DNA of 44,877 bases from a virus: the IMG/VR virus record IMGVR_UViG_3300028615_000018, positions 1-44,877 of that record. One strand, given 5' to 3'. Within the stretch, counting starts at the first letter, position 1. Each line of letters begins with the position of its first letter. A model generated the notes under the pieces. It saw only the letters and a list, made by a program, of their open reading frames with translations. It had not been told where the DNA came from and made no database searches. Below are positions 35,170 through 43,380 of the stretch, piece after piece. The translations under genes were made by a program, and so were the position numbers.

Positions 35170-38025
35170 TTAAACAGTCTTGACAAGTTCGAATATTAAA
35201 TAAGACCCTGCCCCCACATAAATGAAGTCTGCTGAACTTGTATTTTGGCTCCACTGAACATCGACAGTAGCTCCAGAGGCACCTGTAGTGGCTACACCTT
35301 CTATCAAGTACTGTTCTTGACTAGAACCATCCAAATTTATAGTCTGTATGGTTGTGAAGGCATAATCTCCAGCCCTTACAAACGTCCCAGGCTCTCTGAA
35401 CTGCTGGTAGTATACTCTGGATGTGTTTACATCAACCAAGGAGCCCGCAGATATAGCGAGACCTATATCTACTTCTGGAGTAGAACTGTCTGCATCCAGC
35501 CTAAATATGCCCTTAAACCTGTAAGTTGAGTTAGGAGCAAGCGTGTACCCAGTAAAACCTGTTAAGTTAATTTGTGCTGACTGGTTGTTTATAGATACCC
35601 CACCCGAACCAGCATGACCGGCCTGTATGGGAGCAATGCTATCCCCATTAACATACACCTTTTCCGCATTTATTGTACCCGCTCCCTGGGGGCCGCCGGG
35701 GGGGGAACCGTATACCATACCGGCATCTTTCGACATCGACGCCCACTTATCAGCCGTCCCGTCCGCGTTATAAAAATCGAATACCACATCGCCGGTTGTC
35801 GATGTCAATCTTCCTAACCGTACAGTAAGCGCACCAGTTGTTAGCGCAGTTGCATCGAGATCAAAAAAGTGGGTTAACGTTGGGTCTCCTCTTACTATGT
35901 CAAATGTTGACGACGACTTAAGAATTTGGGTATCAGAGCTAAAATCATTCTGTCGATTCTCTTCCGCTATCGTCCCCCCATTAGCCGCCAAATCCGTGGA
36001 GTCTAGGACGGTGTTGCCGCCAGTTGATAACGTTCCAGTTGGAAAATCCACCCCGGTATCAGGGTCTGCAATAATAAGATTTCTATCTACTCCACCTGCA
36101 TCGTTAGAATGTATTGTTACAGGCTGTCCATTAACTACGTTTCTTAAAAATACTCCCGCAGAAGTGGATTGTAGACTGCCCAATAGTGTGTCTGTACTGT
36201 CTCTAAAGCTGACGACAACACTATCAGATGATGGGTCTTTTAATACAATATCTCCTGTGCCATTCCCTTGCAGAACAAGATCTGTATTAGAAGCAGTGAC
36301 AAGTAATACATTGTCATCTATACGAACATCATCCGCATTAAGCTGTGTAAAAGAATTACTACCGTCTAACTTAGCCAACTCTACAGACTGAGCCTGCACC
36401 ACACCGCCTAGATTGACTGTATTAACAGCAGTGTTTGTCCTGGTAACAGTAAGTATGTCATCACCACCAGCACCGCTGTCTGCTAATGTTTGGAGGACAA
36501 ACTGCTCTCCGTCTGCATAAAATCTCCATCTACCGCTGTCTGCTGTTACGCCAGTCTCAGTAAAATCAAAATAGGGGACTATTGAAGACAATGCTAGTGA
36601 TGCAGCCCCAGTGATATTGTCACTGTCATCAATTATAACGCCAGAGTTTTGACCGAGCTTGCCGCCTGTACCATCAAATCTAACTATAGCATTATCTGTA
36701 GAAGAAGCAGGGCCAGAAAAGTCACCACCAATGCCACTTAAATCCCCTGTGGTTAATACTCTTTCAAAACCAACACCAGTTAAGGTGTTGTTTACTTCCA
36801 AACCGCCACTAGCTGCATCTACAGTTCTTATAGTACCGGCTGCTAAAAACTGCCCGTTCGGTATATTAACTGTCGTTACACTAGAACCTGATCGATACAC
36901 ACCAATAGCAACTTCAGTAGGCACTGGCGTGTCATCAAATAGTTGGACTTCAAAGCCGTTGCTTACTGATGCTAAGTTCCAAATACCTTCGTTTGCGGCA
37001 GAAGCATTATTCCATAAAACCAGACTAGGGTCTGCTGCCAGAATTTGTTGGGTATCAGTAAATATATTAAAAGCGGCCAGCTGGGCATACTTTGCAGAGA
37101 GGTTTGTACCGGCTTCTTGTAGGTTGCTGGTTGCATTTATAGTAGCCCCGGTTAGTGTAGCAACACCGGTAACATTATCACTGTCATCAATTATAACGCC
37201 ACTGTTTTGAATTAAGTTACCTGTAGTAGCATCATACCTAGCAACAGCATTATCTGTAGCAGAGCCCGGACCATCTACAGAATCGGCAATCTCTGAAGCG
37301 GTTACAACTCTTTCAAAACCAACACCAGTTAAGGTGTTGTTTACTTCCAAACCGCCACTAGCTGCCGCAAGTGTTCTTACAACCTCAGCACCAGCATAGT
37401 TTAGAGCAAAATCACCTATGACTGGGTCGCCAGTAAAGAAATCTACAACTGCGCCTGAATCGTCCTTACCAGATGCCCTCAATAACCCAGACCATTGAAG
37501 GTTTTCCAATCGCAGAGTGCTAGATGATTGAGTAAACCCCAGGTTAGCTGCACCAGCACCGCTCGTAGTTTGCAATTGTACATTGGCATCTTGAGCAGAC
37601 AACGGTGTAGTCGGGCTGTTATCAAGCGTACCACGAACCCCAGCACCAGTGGTAACAGCTATAACTTTTGTGTCACCATTAAGTTTCAACTCCAGAGTGT
37701 CATCAGGACTCAGCGGAGAAAGCGTAGTTGTACCATCGTAATAAACTTCCTCCTCCGTACCTTTAAGAGTGAAGTCTGTTCCCAATGGTACAGGCGAGCT
37801 ATACCAAGTACTGTTAGCTCGGTAGTATACCCTCTGGTCTGTCGTGTTAAAATACGCTTCACCGTCTACAGGTGTAGGGGGCAACGTACTAACAGAGCCG
37901 TCCAACCTTCTATTATGAAAGAAGGCAAATTTGACGAGATCAGCGTTTAAGGACGGACCCCAGCCATCCTCACCTTCGCTATAGCCCCATTTTACCTCTA
38001 AAAAGGGATCAGTAAGTTCAGCCAT
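35170..38025 (-). CDS. Large tail fibre / receptor-binding structural protein
   Basis: A 951-residue, Thr/Ser/Gly/Asn-rich beta protein. The N-terminus (LPPTPVDGEAYFNTTDQRVYY, then STWYSSP) resembles fibre and tail-adapter entry domains. The middle holds internally duplicated segments (GGLEVNNTLTGVGFERV twice; NAIVRFDGTGG/NAVARYDATTG with NSGVIIDDSDN), typical of trimeric fibre shafts. The C-terminal ~150 residues look like a beta-sandwich. A C8 homopolymer encodes part of SPPGGPQGAG. It lies upstream of the second fibre gene in the late operon. Confidence 0.75.
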   Translation of the reverse strand: MAELTDPFLEVKWGYSEGEDGWGPSLNADLVKFAFFHNRRLDGSVSTLPPTPVDGEAYFNTTDQRVYYRANSTWYSSPVPLGTDFTLKGTEEEVYYDGTTTLSPLSPDDTLELKLNGDTKVIAVTTGAGVRGTLDNSPTTPLSAQDANVQLQTTSGAGAANLGFTQSSSTLRLENLQWSGLLRASGKDDSGAVVDFFTGDPVIGDFALNYAGAEVVRTLAAASGGLEVNNTLTGVGFERVVTASEIADSVDGPGSATDNAVARYDATTGNLIQNSGVIIDDSDNVTGVATLTGATINATSNLQEAGTNLSAKYAQLAAFNIFTDTQQILAADPSLVLWNNASAANEGIWNLASVSNGFEVQLFDDTPVPTEVAIGVYRSGSSVTTVNIPNGQFLAAGTIRTVDAASGGLEVNNTLTGVGFERVLTTGDLSGIGGDFSGPASSTDNAIVRFDGTGGKLGQNSGVIIDDSDNITGAASLALSSIVPYFDFTETGVTADSGRWRFYADGEQFVLQTLADSGAGGDDILTVTRTNTAVNTVNLGGVVQAQSVELAKLDGSNSFTQLNADDVRIDDNVLLVTASNTDLVLQGNGTGDIVLKDPSSDSVVVSFRDSTDTLLGSLQSTSAGVFLRNVVNGQPVTIHSNDAGGVDRNLIIADPDTGVDFPTGTLSTGGNTVLDSTDLAANGGTIAEENRQNDFSSDTQILKSSSTFDIVRGDPTLTHFFDLDATALTTGALTVRLGRLTSTTGDVVFDFYNADGTADKWASMSKDAGMVYGSPPGGPQGAGTINAEKVYVNGDSIAPIQAGHAGSGGVSINNQSAQINLTGFTGYTLAPNSTYRFKGIFRLDADSSTPEVDIGLAISAGSLVDVNTSRVYYQQFREPGTFVRAGDYAFTTIQTINLDGSSQEQYLIEGVATTGASGATVDVQWSQNTSSADFIYVGAGSYLIFELVKTV
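35698..35705 (-). repeat. G8/C8 homopolymer in fibre gene
   Basis: Eight G on the plus strand (C on the coding strand). A one-base change would truncate the C-terminal ~170 residues of the fibre. Confidence 0.8.
36758..36816 (-). repeat. 59-bp internal repeat, copy 1
   Basis: Exact match to 37307-37365 in the same fibre gene, encoding the duplicated SGGLEVNNTLTGVGFER segment. Confidence 0.9.
37307..37365 (-). repeat. 59-bp internal repeat, copy 2
   Basis: Exact match to 36758-36816; recombination between copies would remove 549 bases in frame (183 codons). Confidence 0.9.
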
Positions 38026-38046
38026 TGCTTCCTCTTAAAAATTAAT

Positions 38047-38739
38047 TTAACCATAGGTTCCACCCCAATCGTAGCCCCAGTTGTTACCCCATCCGGGTTC
38101 ACCAATAGCAACTTGTAGGTTGAGCTTTACACCTGCTGGTTTGGGTATTATATTAGATTCTGTTAGAATAAGGCCCTCTGTTATGGTTAGCGCCCTATCA
38201 ACACCTAGATTGAAAGCTGCTGGCCCTATTGTATCCGGGTCCTCTTCAACAAACACTACATTAATATTATCAAGGATAAATTTAACACTACGTATCATAT
38301 CCTCTATAGTGCCCTTACCAACATTTTTGATAATCTTGGCCTTGATAAAGAATCTGTATTCTTCGTCTGTAAATGTTCTAGCTGTGGTCAACGACTCATT
38401 TATTGATCTAAATCGACCACCAACTACAGGGTCTTTAACAGTACCAAAACTGTGTGCCAACAGATTCGGGGAAAAACCAAAGTACTCGATAACGCTAGCC
38501 AATATAGTTTCCCTTGGCTGACCAACTATCCTGCCTATTATATCCAGCTGTGCTCCTTTAGCCTGGTCTATACTCCTGTTTTGCGCCAAATCTTTGAGGG
38601 TTCCTTGCACAGAATTATAATGGTATAACAATAGTTGTAAATACCTATCAAATACGTCTTTATTTTTAAACTGCTGTGTTACATTCTCTCGGGCTTCAGC
38701 TAGGTAGTCTTTTTCTTCAAATGGAACAACTTCCGTCAT
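38047..38739 (-). CDS. DUF2612 baseplate protein
   Basis: A 230-residue protein with the DUF2612 hallmark GAQLDIIGRIVGQPRE near residue 60 and a helical N-terminus. Such proteins sit next to baseplate J in contractile-tailed phages and are tail/baseplate wedge components equivalent in place to P2 gpI. The C-terminus is Trp/Gly-rich (GWGNNWGYDWGGTYG), likely the link to the fibre. Confidence 0.85.
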   Translation of the reverse strand: MTEVVPFEEKDYLAEARENVTQQFKNKDVFDRYLQLLLYHYNSVQGTLKDLAQNRSIDQAKGAQLDIIGRIVGQPRETILASVIEYFGFSPNLLAHSFGTVKDPVVGGRFRSINESLTTARTFTDEEYRFFIKAKIIKNVGKGTIEDMIRSVKFILDNINVVFVEEDPDTIGPAAFNLGVDRALTITEGLILTESNIIPKPAGVKLNLQVAIGEPGWGNNWGYDWGGTYG

Positions 38740-38740
38740 A

Positions 38741-40192
38741 CTAAGACACCGTTATTGATATGTTTCCCTTAATAAAATCAGCAAGCTCATCGAAACCGAT
38801 CACAAGGTCGGAAGTGCCAAGGCTTCCTGCACTAAACCCTATCTGCAAGTTGTCAACTCTGTGACCTTCAATCTTATTTATAGGCGTATACAGCCTAGAT
38901 AACACGACATCATCGGCTATACCTAAATTTTCAGAAGCATACTTTACGATCTCGTCTCTTATCAAATCTTCGCCGCCCACGGGAAAATCAGAATCAGTCG
39001 TTAGTTCGATGTCAACATATATCTCTATAAGGCTGGGCCTGCTAAAAGATATATCATGAGGCAAACCTTGGGAATCTAATACAGCTATAGTTATATCACC
39101 AAAAGATTGTATGCCCGCAGGCTTGTTTAAGTAAATTGCATCTGCTATGTCCTGCTGTGTACCACCAACAACCACAGGATAAAAGCTATGGGCCGGTAAA
39201 CCATTAGCATCAACGGAGTCCGTGTCGTTTTCATACACTTTAAGTTCTGTAACCCCATCAACTAAGGATATGTCAGAAACAATAGCATCTATTGTATTGA
39301 TACCCCGAGTGAACTTGGCACTAGCAAACCGAAGCCTAAGCTCCTCATCTGTCTCTCTAAGCCTGCCTAGCGAGGCTGCTGTTGGGTTAGTAACGCTATC
39401 CCACCCACTTATGGGGGTAACTATTTGCGTGACAGTGCCTGCCGGAGCCTCCAGTGGGCCAGCAACAGTCGCTGTGCCGTTTACAAGCTTTGACACCTTA
39501 GTAACAGTAAGCTCTGAAGATAGGGAAAAGTCTGTTAGTTGGAAACTGTCTGTAACAGTGACAACAAGCGTGCTGTTGTCAATAGAAGCTGTTAACCTTG
39601 GGTGGTTACTGTCCACCTCGGCTTTTAATCCGTTTAATATCTCTGTCTCGGTGGCATTGGAATCTGACGTGTACTCTACTACATCCGTGCCAGCTGCGGC
39701 TGAGGTGTACGTAATTGTATAAAGTGTACTGTTAGTTACTGTATTTATTGTAACGTCCAAGCCAATAGCACCTTCCAGATCCAGAGTTACATCCGAGTTG
39801 GTTGCAAACCTATTGCTAGTAGATGGCGACTCCACAAAGCTGCCAGACGCTATATTGGTATTGAAATCACCTTTTAAAATTAATGCAACAATAGAAAATG
39901 ACTCATCAAACCTGAACAGCCCGCCGTATGCTACCAAGTTATCTAAAGCAATACCTGTGGCTGTATTAGGATCAAATGCAGAGTAAACCTCTTGCATAGC
40001 TTCCCAAAGTTCTGAGTCACCCTCGGAATCAAGATTTATCAGTCTCCCTAGAGCGCTGCTATCGGTAGTGTCTACTACATCACCTGGGGGCACGAGGTCA
40101 CCAAAAATGCTGGCAGCGGCTTCCCTGCTTTCTTGTAGAATATCGGGAAGGCGTTTTAAAACAAAACCCTCTTCAGTTACTCCAAATGCCAT
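38741..40192 (-). CDS. Baseplate J-like protein
   Basis: A 483-residue baseplate wedge protein. N-terminal FGVTEEGFVLKRLPDIL and the central GWDSVTNPTAASLGRLRETDEELRLRF are typical of baseplate J proteins (T4 gp6/P2 J). A beta-rich insertion (about 110-235, Thr/Val-rich) looks like an added Ig-like domain. It lies one base from the DUF2612 gene. Confidence 0.9.
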   Translation of the reverse strand: MAFGVTEEGFVLKRLPDILQESREAAASIFGDLVPPGDVVDTTDSSALGRLINLDSEGDSELWEAMQEVYSAFDPNTATGIALDNLVAYGGLFRFDESFSIVALILKGDFNTNIASGSFVESPSTSNRFATNSDVTLDLEGAIGLDVTINTVTNSTLYTITYTSAAAGTDVVEYTSDSNATETEILNGLKAEVDSNHPRLTASIDNSTLVVTVTDSFQLTDFSLSSELTVTKVSKLVNGTATVAGPLEAPAGTVTQIVTPISGWDSVTNPTAASLGRLRETDEELRLRFASAKFTRGINTIDAIVSDISLVDGVTELKVYENDTDSVDANGLPAHSFYPVVVGGTQQDIADAIYLNKPAGIQSFGDITIAVLDSQGLPHDISFSRPSLIEIYVDIELTTDSDFPVGGEDLIRDEIVKYASENLGIADDVVLSRLYTPINKIEGHRVDNLQIGFSAGSLGTSDLVIGFDELADFIKGNISITVS

Positions 40193-40195
40193 CTA

Positions 40196-40555
40196 TTACA
40201 CCCCTGGTGAAATTTGTATAGGATCTGTTACGTCCCCAGTGTCAATTCTTACTCTGAATTCCAGGGAATACTCCCTGTCCTGGAGAGATGATTCAAACGA
40301 TATTATACTTTTTACTCCAGGCTCTTTTAAAATTTCAGTCTGGAATACCGTGTCTATGTCTGTTTTTCTGTTTTTAATACCTAGCAACCTTTCAAAGTAG
40401 GGCACGCCATAGGTTGTGTTATATCTCCACTCCCCTAAGAACGTCAACAACCTCACAGTCAATCTTTGGGCTATTACATCCCGTCTATCAACTGTAACTG
40501 GGGTTTCCCCGTTTATAAAAACAGCATCATGTGTAGAGTCTAGTAAAAGGTCCAT
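40196..40555 (-). CDS. gp25/W-like baseplate wedge protein
   Basis: A 119-residue protein. VIAQRLTVRLLTFLGEWRYNT and YGVPYF..LLGIKN fit the gp25-like / Mu gp46-like wedge family, and the order spike, gp25-like, J matches other contractile tails. It assembles into the baseplate wedge in the virion. Confidence 0.82.
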   Translation of the reverse strand: MDLLLDSTHDAVFINGETPVTVDRRDVIAQRLTVRLLTFLGEWRYNTTYGVPYFERLLGIKNRKTDIDTVFQTEILKEPGVKSIISFESSLQDREYSLEFRVRIDTGDVTDPIQISPGV

Positions 40556-40563
40556 ATGCCCTC

Positions 40564-41298
40564 TTAAGCTGAATTGTTATTGTCACTGCCCGATATAATC
40601 GTGCCTTGGTAAGTCCCGGCACTAGACCCAGACGGGATAACAACTTCTATGTCATCACCTAACCTAGCAATAGGGGCACCCCCATCACCAAGGTTGACAC
40701 TACCAGCGTGAACATCAACAGACGCTGCTGTGAGGTCCGCCTTGCCACCTGCATCAACAACTATATCCCCCGGAGTTGTGATCTTTATGCCTCCGTCATT
40801 CAAAAGCCTGATCTCACACTCGTTCTGAGTACCTATATTGTGAGAAACTACCGCATCTTGAGTCGAGTGGGGAAGTGTTCTTTTAGAGGGGTTATTTATA
40901 GCCATGTTAAAAGGGAACAGACCCGGTATGGCTATGGCGTCTTTACCTTCATAAGAAGAAAAATCTAGTGGGTCTCTTTCTTGACCCTCGCTACTTTTAA
41001 AAGCTTCTAACCCCCTCATTGAAAACACACACAACACCACATCATTGGTATTTACAGGGAAAGTGAATGCACTGGACTTAGAAGCTGGAAAAATTAATGG
41101 TACAGAGTATATTACGGGCCTTCGTTTAAACTGTCCATTCTTTGCTACTTGATTTATTAAAGGCACTACATCAACAGACTGGTCTGAAAGACTATTGTTG
41201 ATCCTCAGGATCTTGCAAGGGATGGCTGTCCATACGCCCCTTATCATATTGGAGAAGGCTGCTCTTAATGTCTCTTCAAGTCCTATAGTTCTACTCAT
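40564..41298 (-). CDS. Gp138-type membrane-puncturing spike
   Basis: A 244-residue protein. The N-terminal part (IPCKILRINNSLSDQSVDVVPLI, then VPLIFPASKSSAFTFPV) fits the Gp138 OB-like domain. The C-terminus (GGIKITTPGDIVVDAGGKADLTA...) is a repetitive beta-helix-like spike shaft. It would sit at the centre of the baseplate and pierce the outer membrane. Confidence 0.85.
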   Translation of the reverse strand: MSRTIGLEETLRAAFSNMIRGVWTAIPCKILRINNSLSDQSVDVVPLINQVAKNGQFKRRPVIYSVPLIFPASKSSAFTFPVNTNDVVLCVFSMRGLEAFKSSEGQERDPLDFSSYEGKDAIAIPGLFPFNMAINNPSKRTLPHSTQDAVVSHNIGTQNECEIRLLNDGGIKITTPGDIVVDAGGKADLTAASVDVHAGSVNLGDGGAPIARLGDDIEVVIPSGSSAGTYQGTIISGSDNNNSA

Positions 41299-41306
41299 CG
41301 GCCACC

Positions 41307-42206
41307 CTAACCTTTAACCACCTTCTCAATAGCAGAGCATTGAACGTCTGCAAACCAACTTCCGCCCCTGTAATCGCCGCTATACTTGACATCATCAACT
41401 TTGAAAAATCCAGATATTAACGTATCCTGTAAAGAGATAATCTGACCAGGTATAATTGTGGCATCCATCAGCATCCTAAACTTGACCCCGTTCTTTTTTG
41501 CAGGATCATCTTTAGCTCTGGTGTTATCACCCGCTTCGTAGTAAGCATTTTCTATCAAGCCAGAGTCTCTGCTTACAACCGGAGCATTAGCAAAATTATT
41601 ATTTTCGGCGCCTTCAACGTCGTTCACATACAATGTATTGTTGTCTACTCGCCACTCAAATCCATAAATGTTGGCAAGCTTGTTTAGCATGTCTTTAGGA
41701 CTGCCAGAGAGTGGGAAACCATATACGAGATCTTTTTCTATAGCCGTGCCGTTAAGCACATAACCAGGAACAACACCAAACCCAAATCCTTTTCTTATTT
41801 GCTGAACAGCATCCCTTACCTTGCTTCCAGGGGGTACACTGGCGCTTAACACAGAATGATTTAGACCCGTATAGTTTGGTGACAACTCAAGGTTAGTTAT
41901 TCTATCTGGACCTTTTTTAATTGTCTTATAGTGCGTAACTTCTGCTACCAGTAATCTCTTTAGACCCTCGTATTTAGAGTAGCCTACAGACAAGGCTGCA
42001 ACGGGATAGTCCGACTCCAAAACTTTTAAATCAGAGTCCTTTAAATTAAAAATCTTAATACTTGCTTTGTTAGACTTAGCAGAGTTGTCACTAGACTTCT
42101 GAACAACAAACTTTATCTGGTGATCAGTGAATGTTACAACTTGACTAGGATTGGCCAACTCTGCTATTGTAAGCTCGTAAATTCGATCTCTCTGCTGCTG
42201 TTCCAT
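41307..42206 (-). CDS. Baseplate hub protein
   Basis: A 299-residue protein placed between baseplate plug and Gp138 spike genes, the usual place of the gp27/gpD-like hub. Sequence features (SKNKASIKIFNL-like start, VRDAVQQIRKGFG, GSPKDMLNKLANIYGFEWRVDNNTLYV, IIPGQIISL) are typical of such hubs. It forms the base of the tube and holds the spike. Confidence 0.82.
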   Translation of the reverse strand: MEQQQRDRIYELTIAELANPSQVVTFTDHQIKFVVQKSSDNSAKSNKASIKIFNLKDSDLKVLESDYPVAALSVGYSKYEGLKRLLVAEVTHYKTIKKGPDRITNLELSPNYTGLNHSVLSASVPPGSKVRDAVQQIRKGFGFGVVPGYVLNGTAIEKDLVYGFPLSGSPKDMLNKLANIYGFEWRVDNNTLYVNDVEGAENNNFANAPVVSRDSGLIENAYYEAGDNTRAKDDPAKKNGVKFRMLMDATIIPGQIISLQDTLISGFFKVDDVKYSGDYRGGSWFADVQCSAIEKVVKG

Positions 42207-42211
42207 CCACT

Positions 42212-42541
42212 CTATGCCTCATATGCGTATAGGAGATCGTAATACTGGTCTATCTGACTAGGGTGATCCTTATAAGCCTCAGAGTTGGTATTGGCTTTTG
42301 GTATTAAATAAAATATACCAGTCAAATCTTCAAGAGCATAATCACCAATTATAGGGTAACTGGGTACAAGCCCCACGCCTCTCAATTTAGGGTTTTTAGC
42401 AGAGTCATAAATATCCAATAAATACAGTTTGAGCCTGTCAACATATGTAAATCTTAATATGTGTGATTGCCCCTCTAAAGAGACAGACTGCTCGTAGACA
42501 GGATCTGGATAAAGAGGTATGTTAATAACCCTTGTCGTCAT
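42212..42541 (-). CDS. Baseplate plug protein (DUF6983-like)
   Basis: A 109-residue protein with IPLYPDPVYEQSVSLEGQSHILRF and YLLDIYDSAKNPKLRGVGLVP, fitting the phage baseplate plug/DUF6983 family. It sits between Dit-like and hub genes in the late operon. Confidence 0.78.
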   Translation of the reverse strand: MTTRVINIPLYPDPVYEQSVSLEGQSHILRFTYVDRLKLYLLDIYDSAKNPKLRGVGLVPSYPIIGDYALEDLTGIFYLIPKANTNSEAYKDHPSQIDQYYDLLYAYEA

Positions 42542-42553
42542 GATAACCTACTG

Positions 42554-43369
42554 TTATTCTAAGAAGCTTGATACTGAAGAGTCAGCGGCTGAAAGTATTG
42601 AATTAAAAAACCTCAGCATAGGTGTACCTTGTTCAGCGTTCTCTATTGTGGCCTCAGTACTGTCTTGCTTGCCCTTGTTCTCTACTGTGGCTGCCTTAGC
42701 CTCTAAACTTTCAGCCACATCCTCTGAGAGTGATTCTGACCTTTTCCTTGCAAACCGTATCTGTTCAAGTGTTATGTCACAATATAACGCATCCCCGCTA
42801 TTAGCATCCTCTTGGAAAGTAATATTAACCGCTACAAGATTTTCTAATATAGCCCTTATCACAGTCCCATCGTACTCATACAACTTTAGTAGTTGCATGT
42901 TATTAGTGACTGTGTTAGATATTTCATTAAACTTTTCTCCCGATATGAGATTAACCATTCCTTGTTTTATCTCTTCCACCAAATCTACATCTGGAAAGGG
43001 GTCAAAAGTTATCTCAGGATCTTGTGGAGAAAACAGTTGACCAATATTCTCCGGTAGCAAAGAGTTTAATTGGCTTGTACTGGTATTTACATCTACTGCT
43101 TGTGGGGCTGCTTTAGCGTTTATAGGTGACTCGTCCGATTCATTGGTTATGTTCTCCCTTCCTTGGGATATGTCAGCTCCTGTTATAACCCCCGATATGT
43201 TTATCCTGGGGTTTATTTTAACAAAATGGTCCGTTATGGTGGACCCACCATCGATAGGGTGTTCAGTTACTTTTCCTCTGTACTCTGTTTTATAAGAAGT
43301 TACGGCATCAAAATAAATAAACAGCGCCTGATCACTATCAGGATCTCCCCATTCTATGGCTAAGCTCAT
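42554..43369 (-). CDS. Dit-like baseplate/tail protein
   Basis: A 271-residue protein. The N-terminal ~65 residues and about residues 145-215 (LYEYDGTVIRAILENL, ALYCDITLEQIRFARKR) fit the Dit-like N-terminal domain seen beside the tape measure in contractile-tailed phages; a long acidic linker interrupts it. The C-terminal ~50 residues look like a polar helix. It follows the tape measure gene. Confidence 0.68.
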   Translation of the reverse strand: MSLAIEWGDPDSDQALFIYFDAVTSYKTEYRGKVTEHPIDGGSTITDHFVKINPRINISGVITGADISQGRENITNESDESPINAKAAPQAVDVNTSTSQLNSLLPENIGQLFSPQDPEITFDPFPDVDLVEEIKQGMVNLISGEKFNEISNTVTNNMQLLKLYEYDGTVIRAILENLVAVNITFQEDANSGDALYCDITLEQIRFARKRSESLSEDVAESLEAKAATVENKGKQDSTEATIENAEQGTPMLRFFNSILSAADSSVSSFLE

Positions 43370-43380
43370 TTAAACTACCC

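Noticed and set aside
33883-38025. Diversity-generating retroelement acting on tail fibres
   Set aside because: No reverse transcriptase or template-variable repeat pair was seen in the window; repeats are structural shaft repeats.
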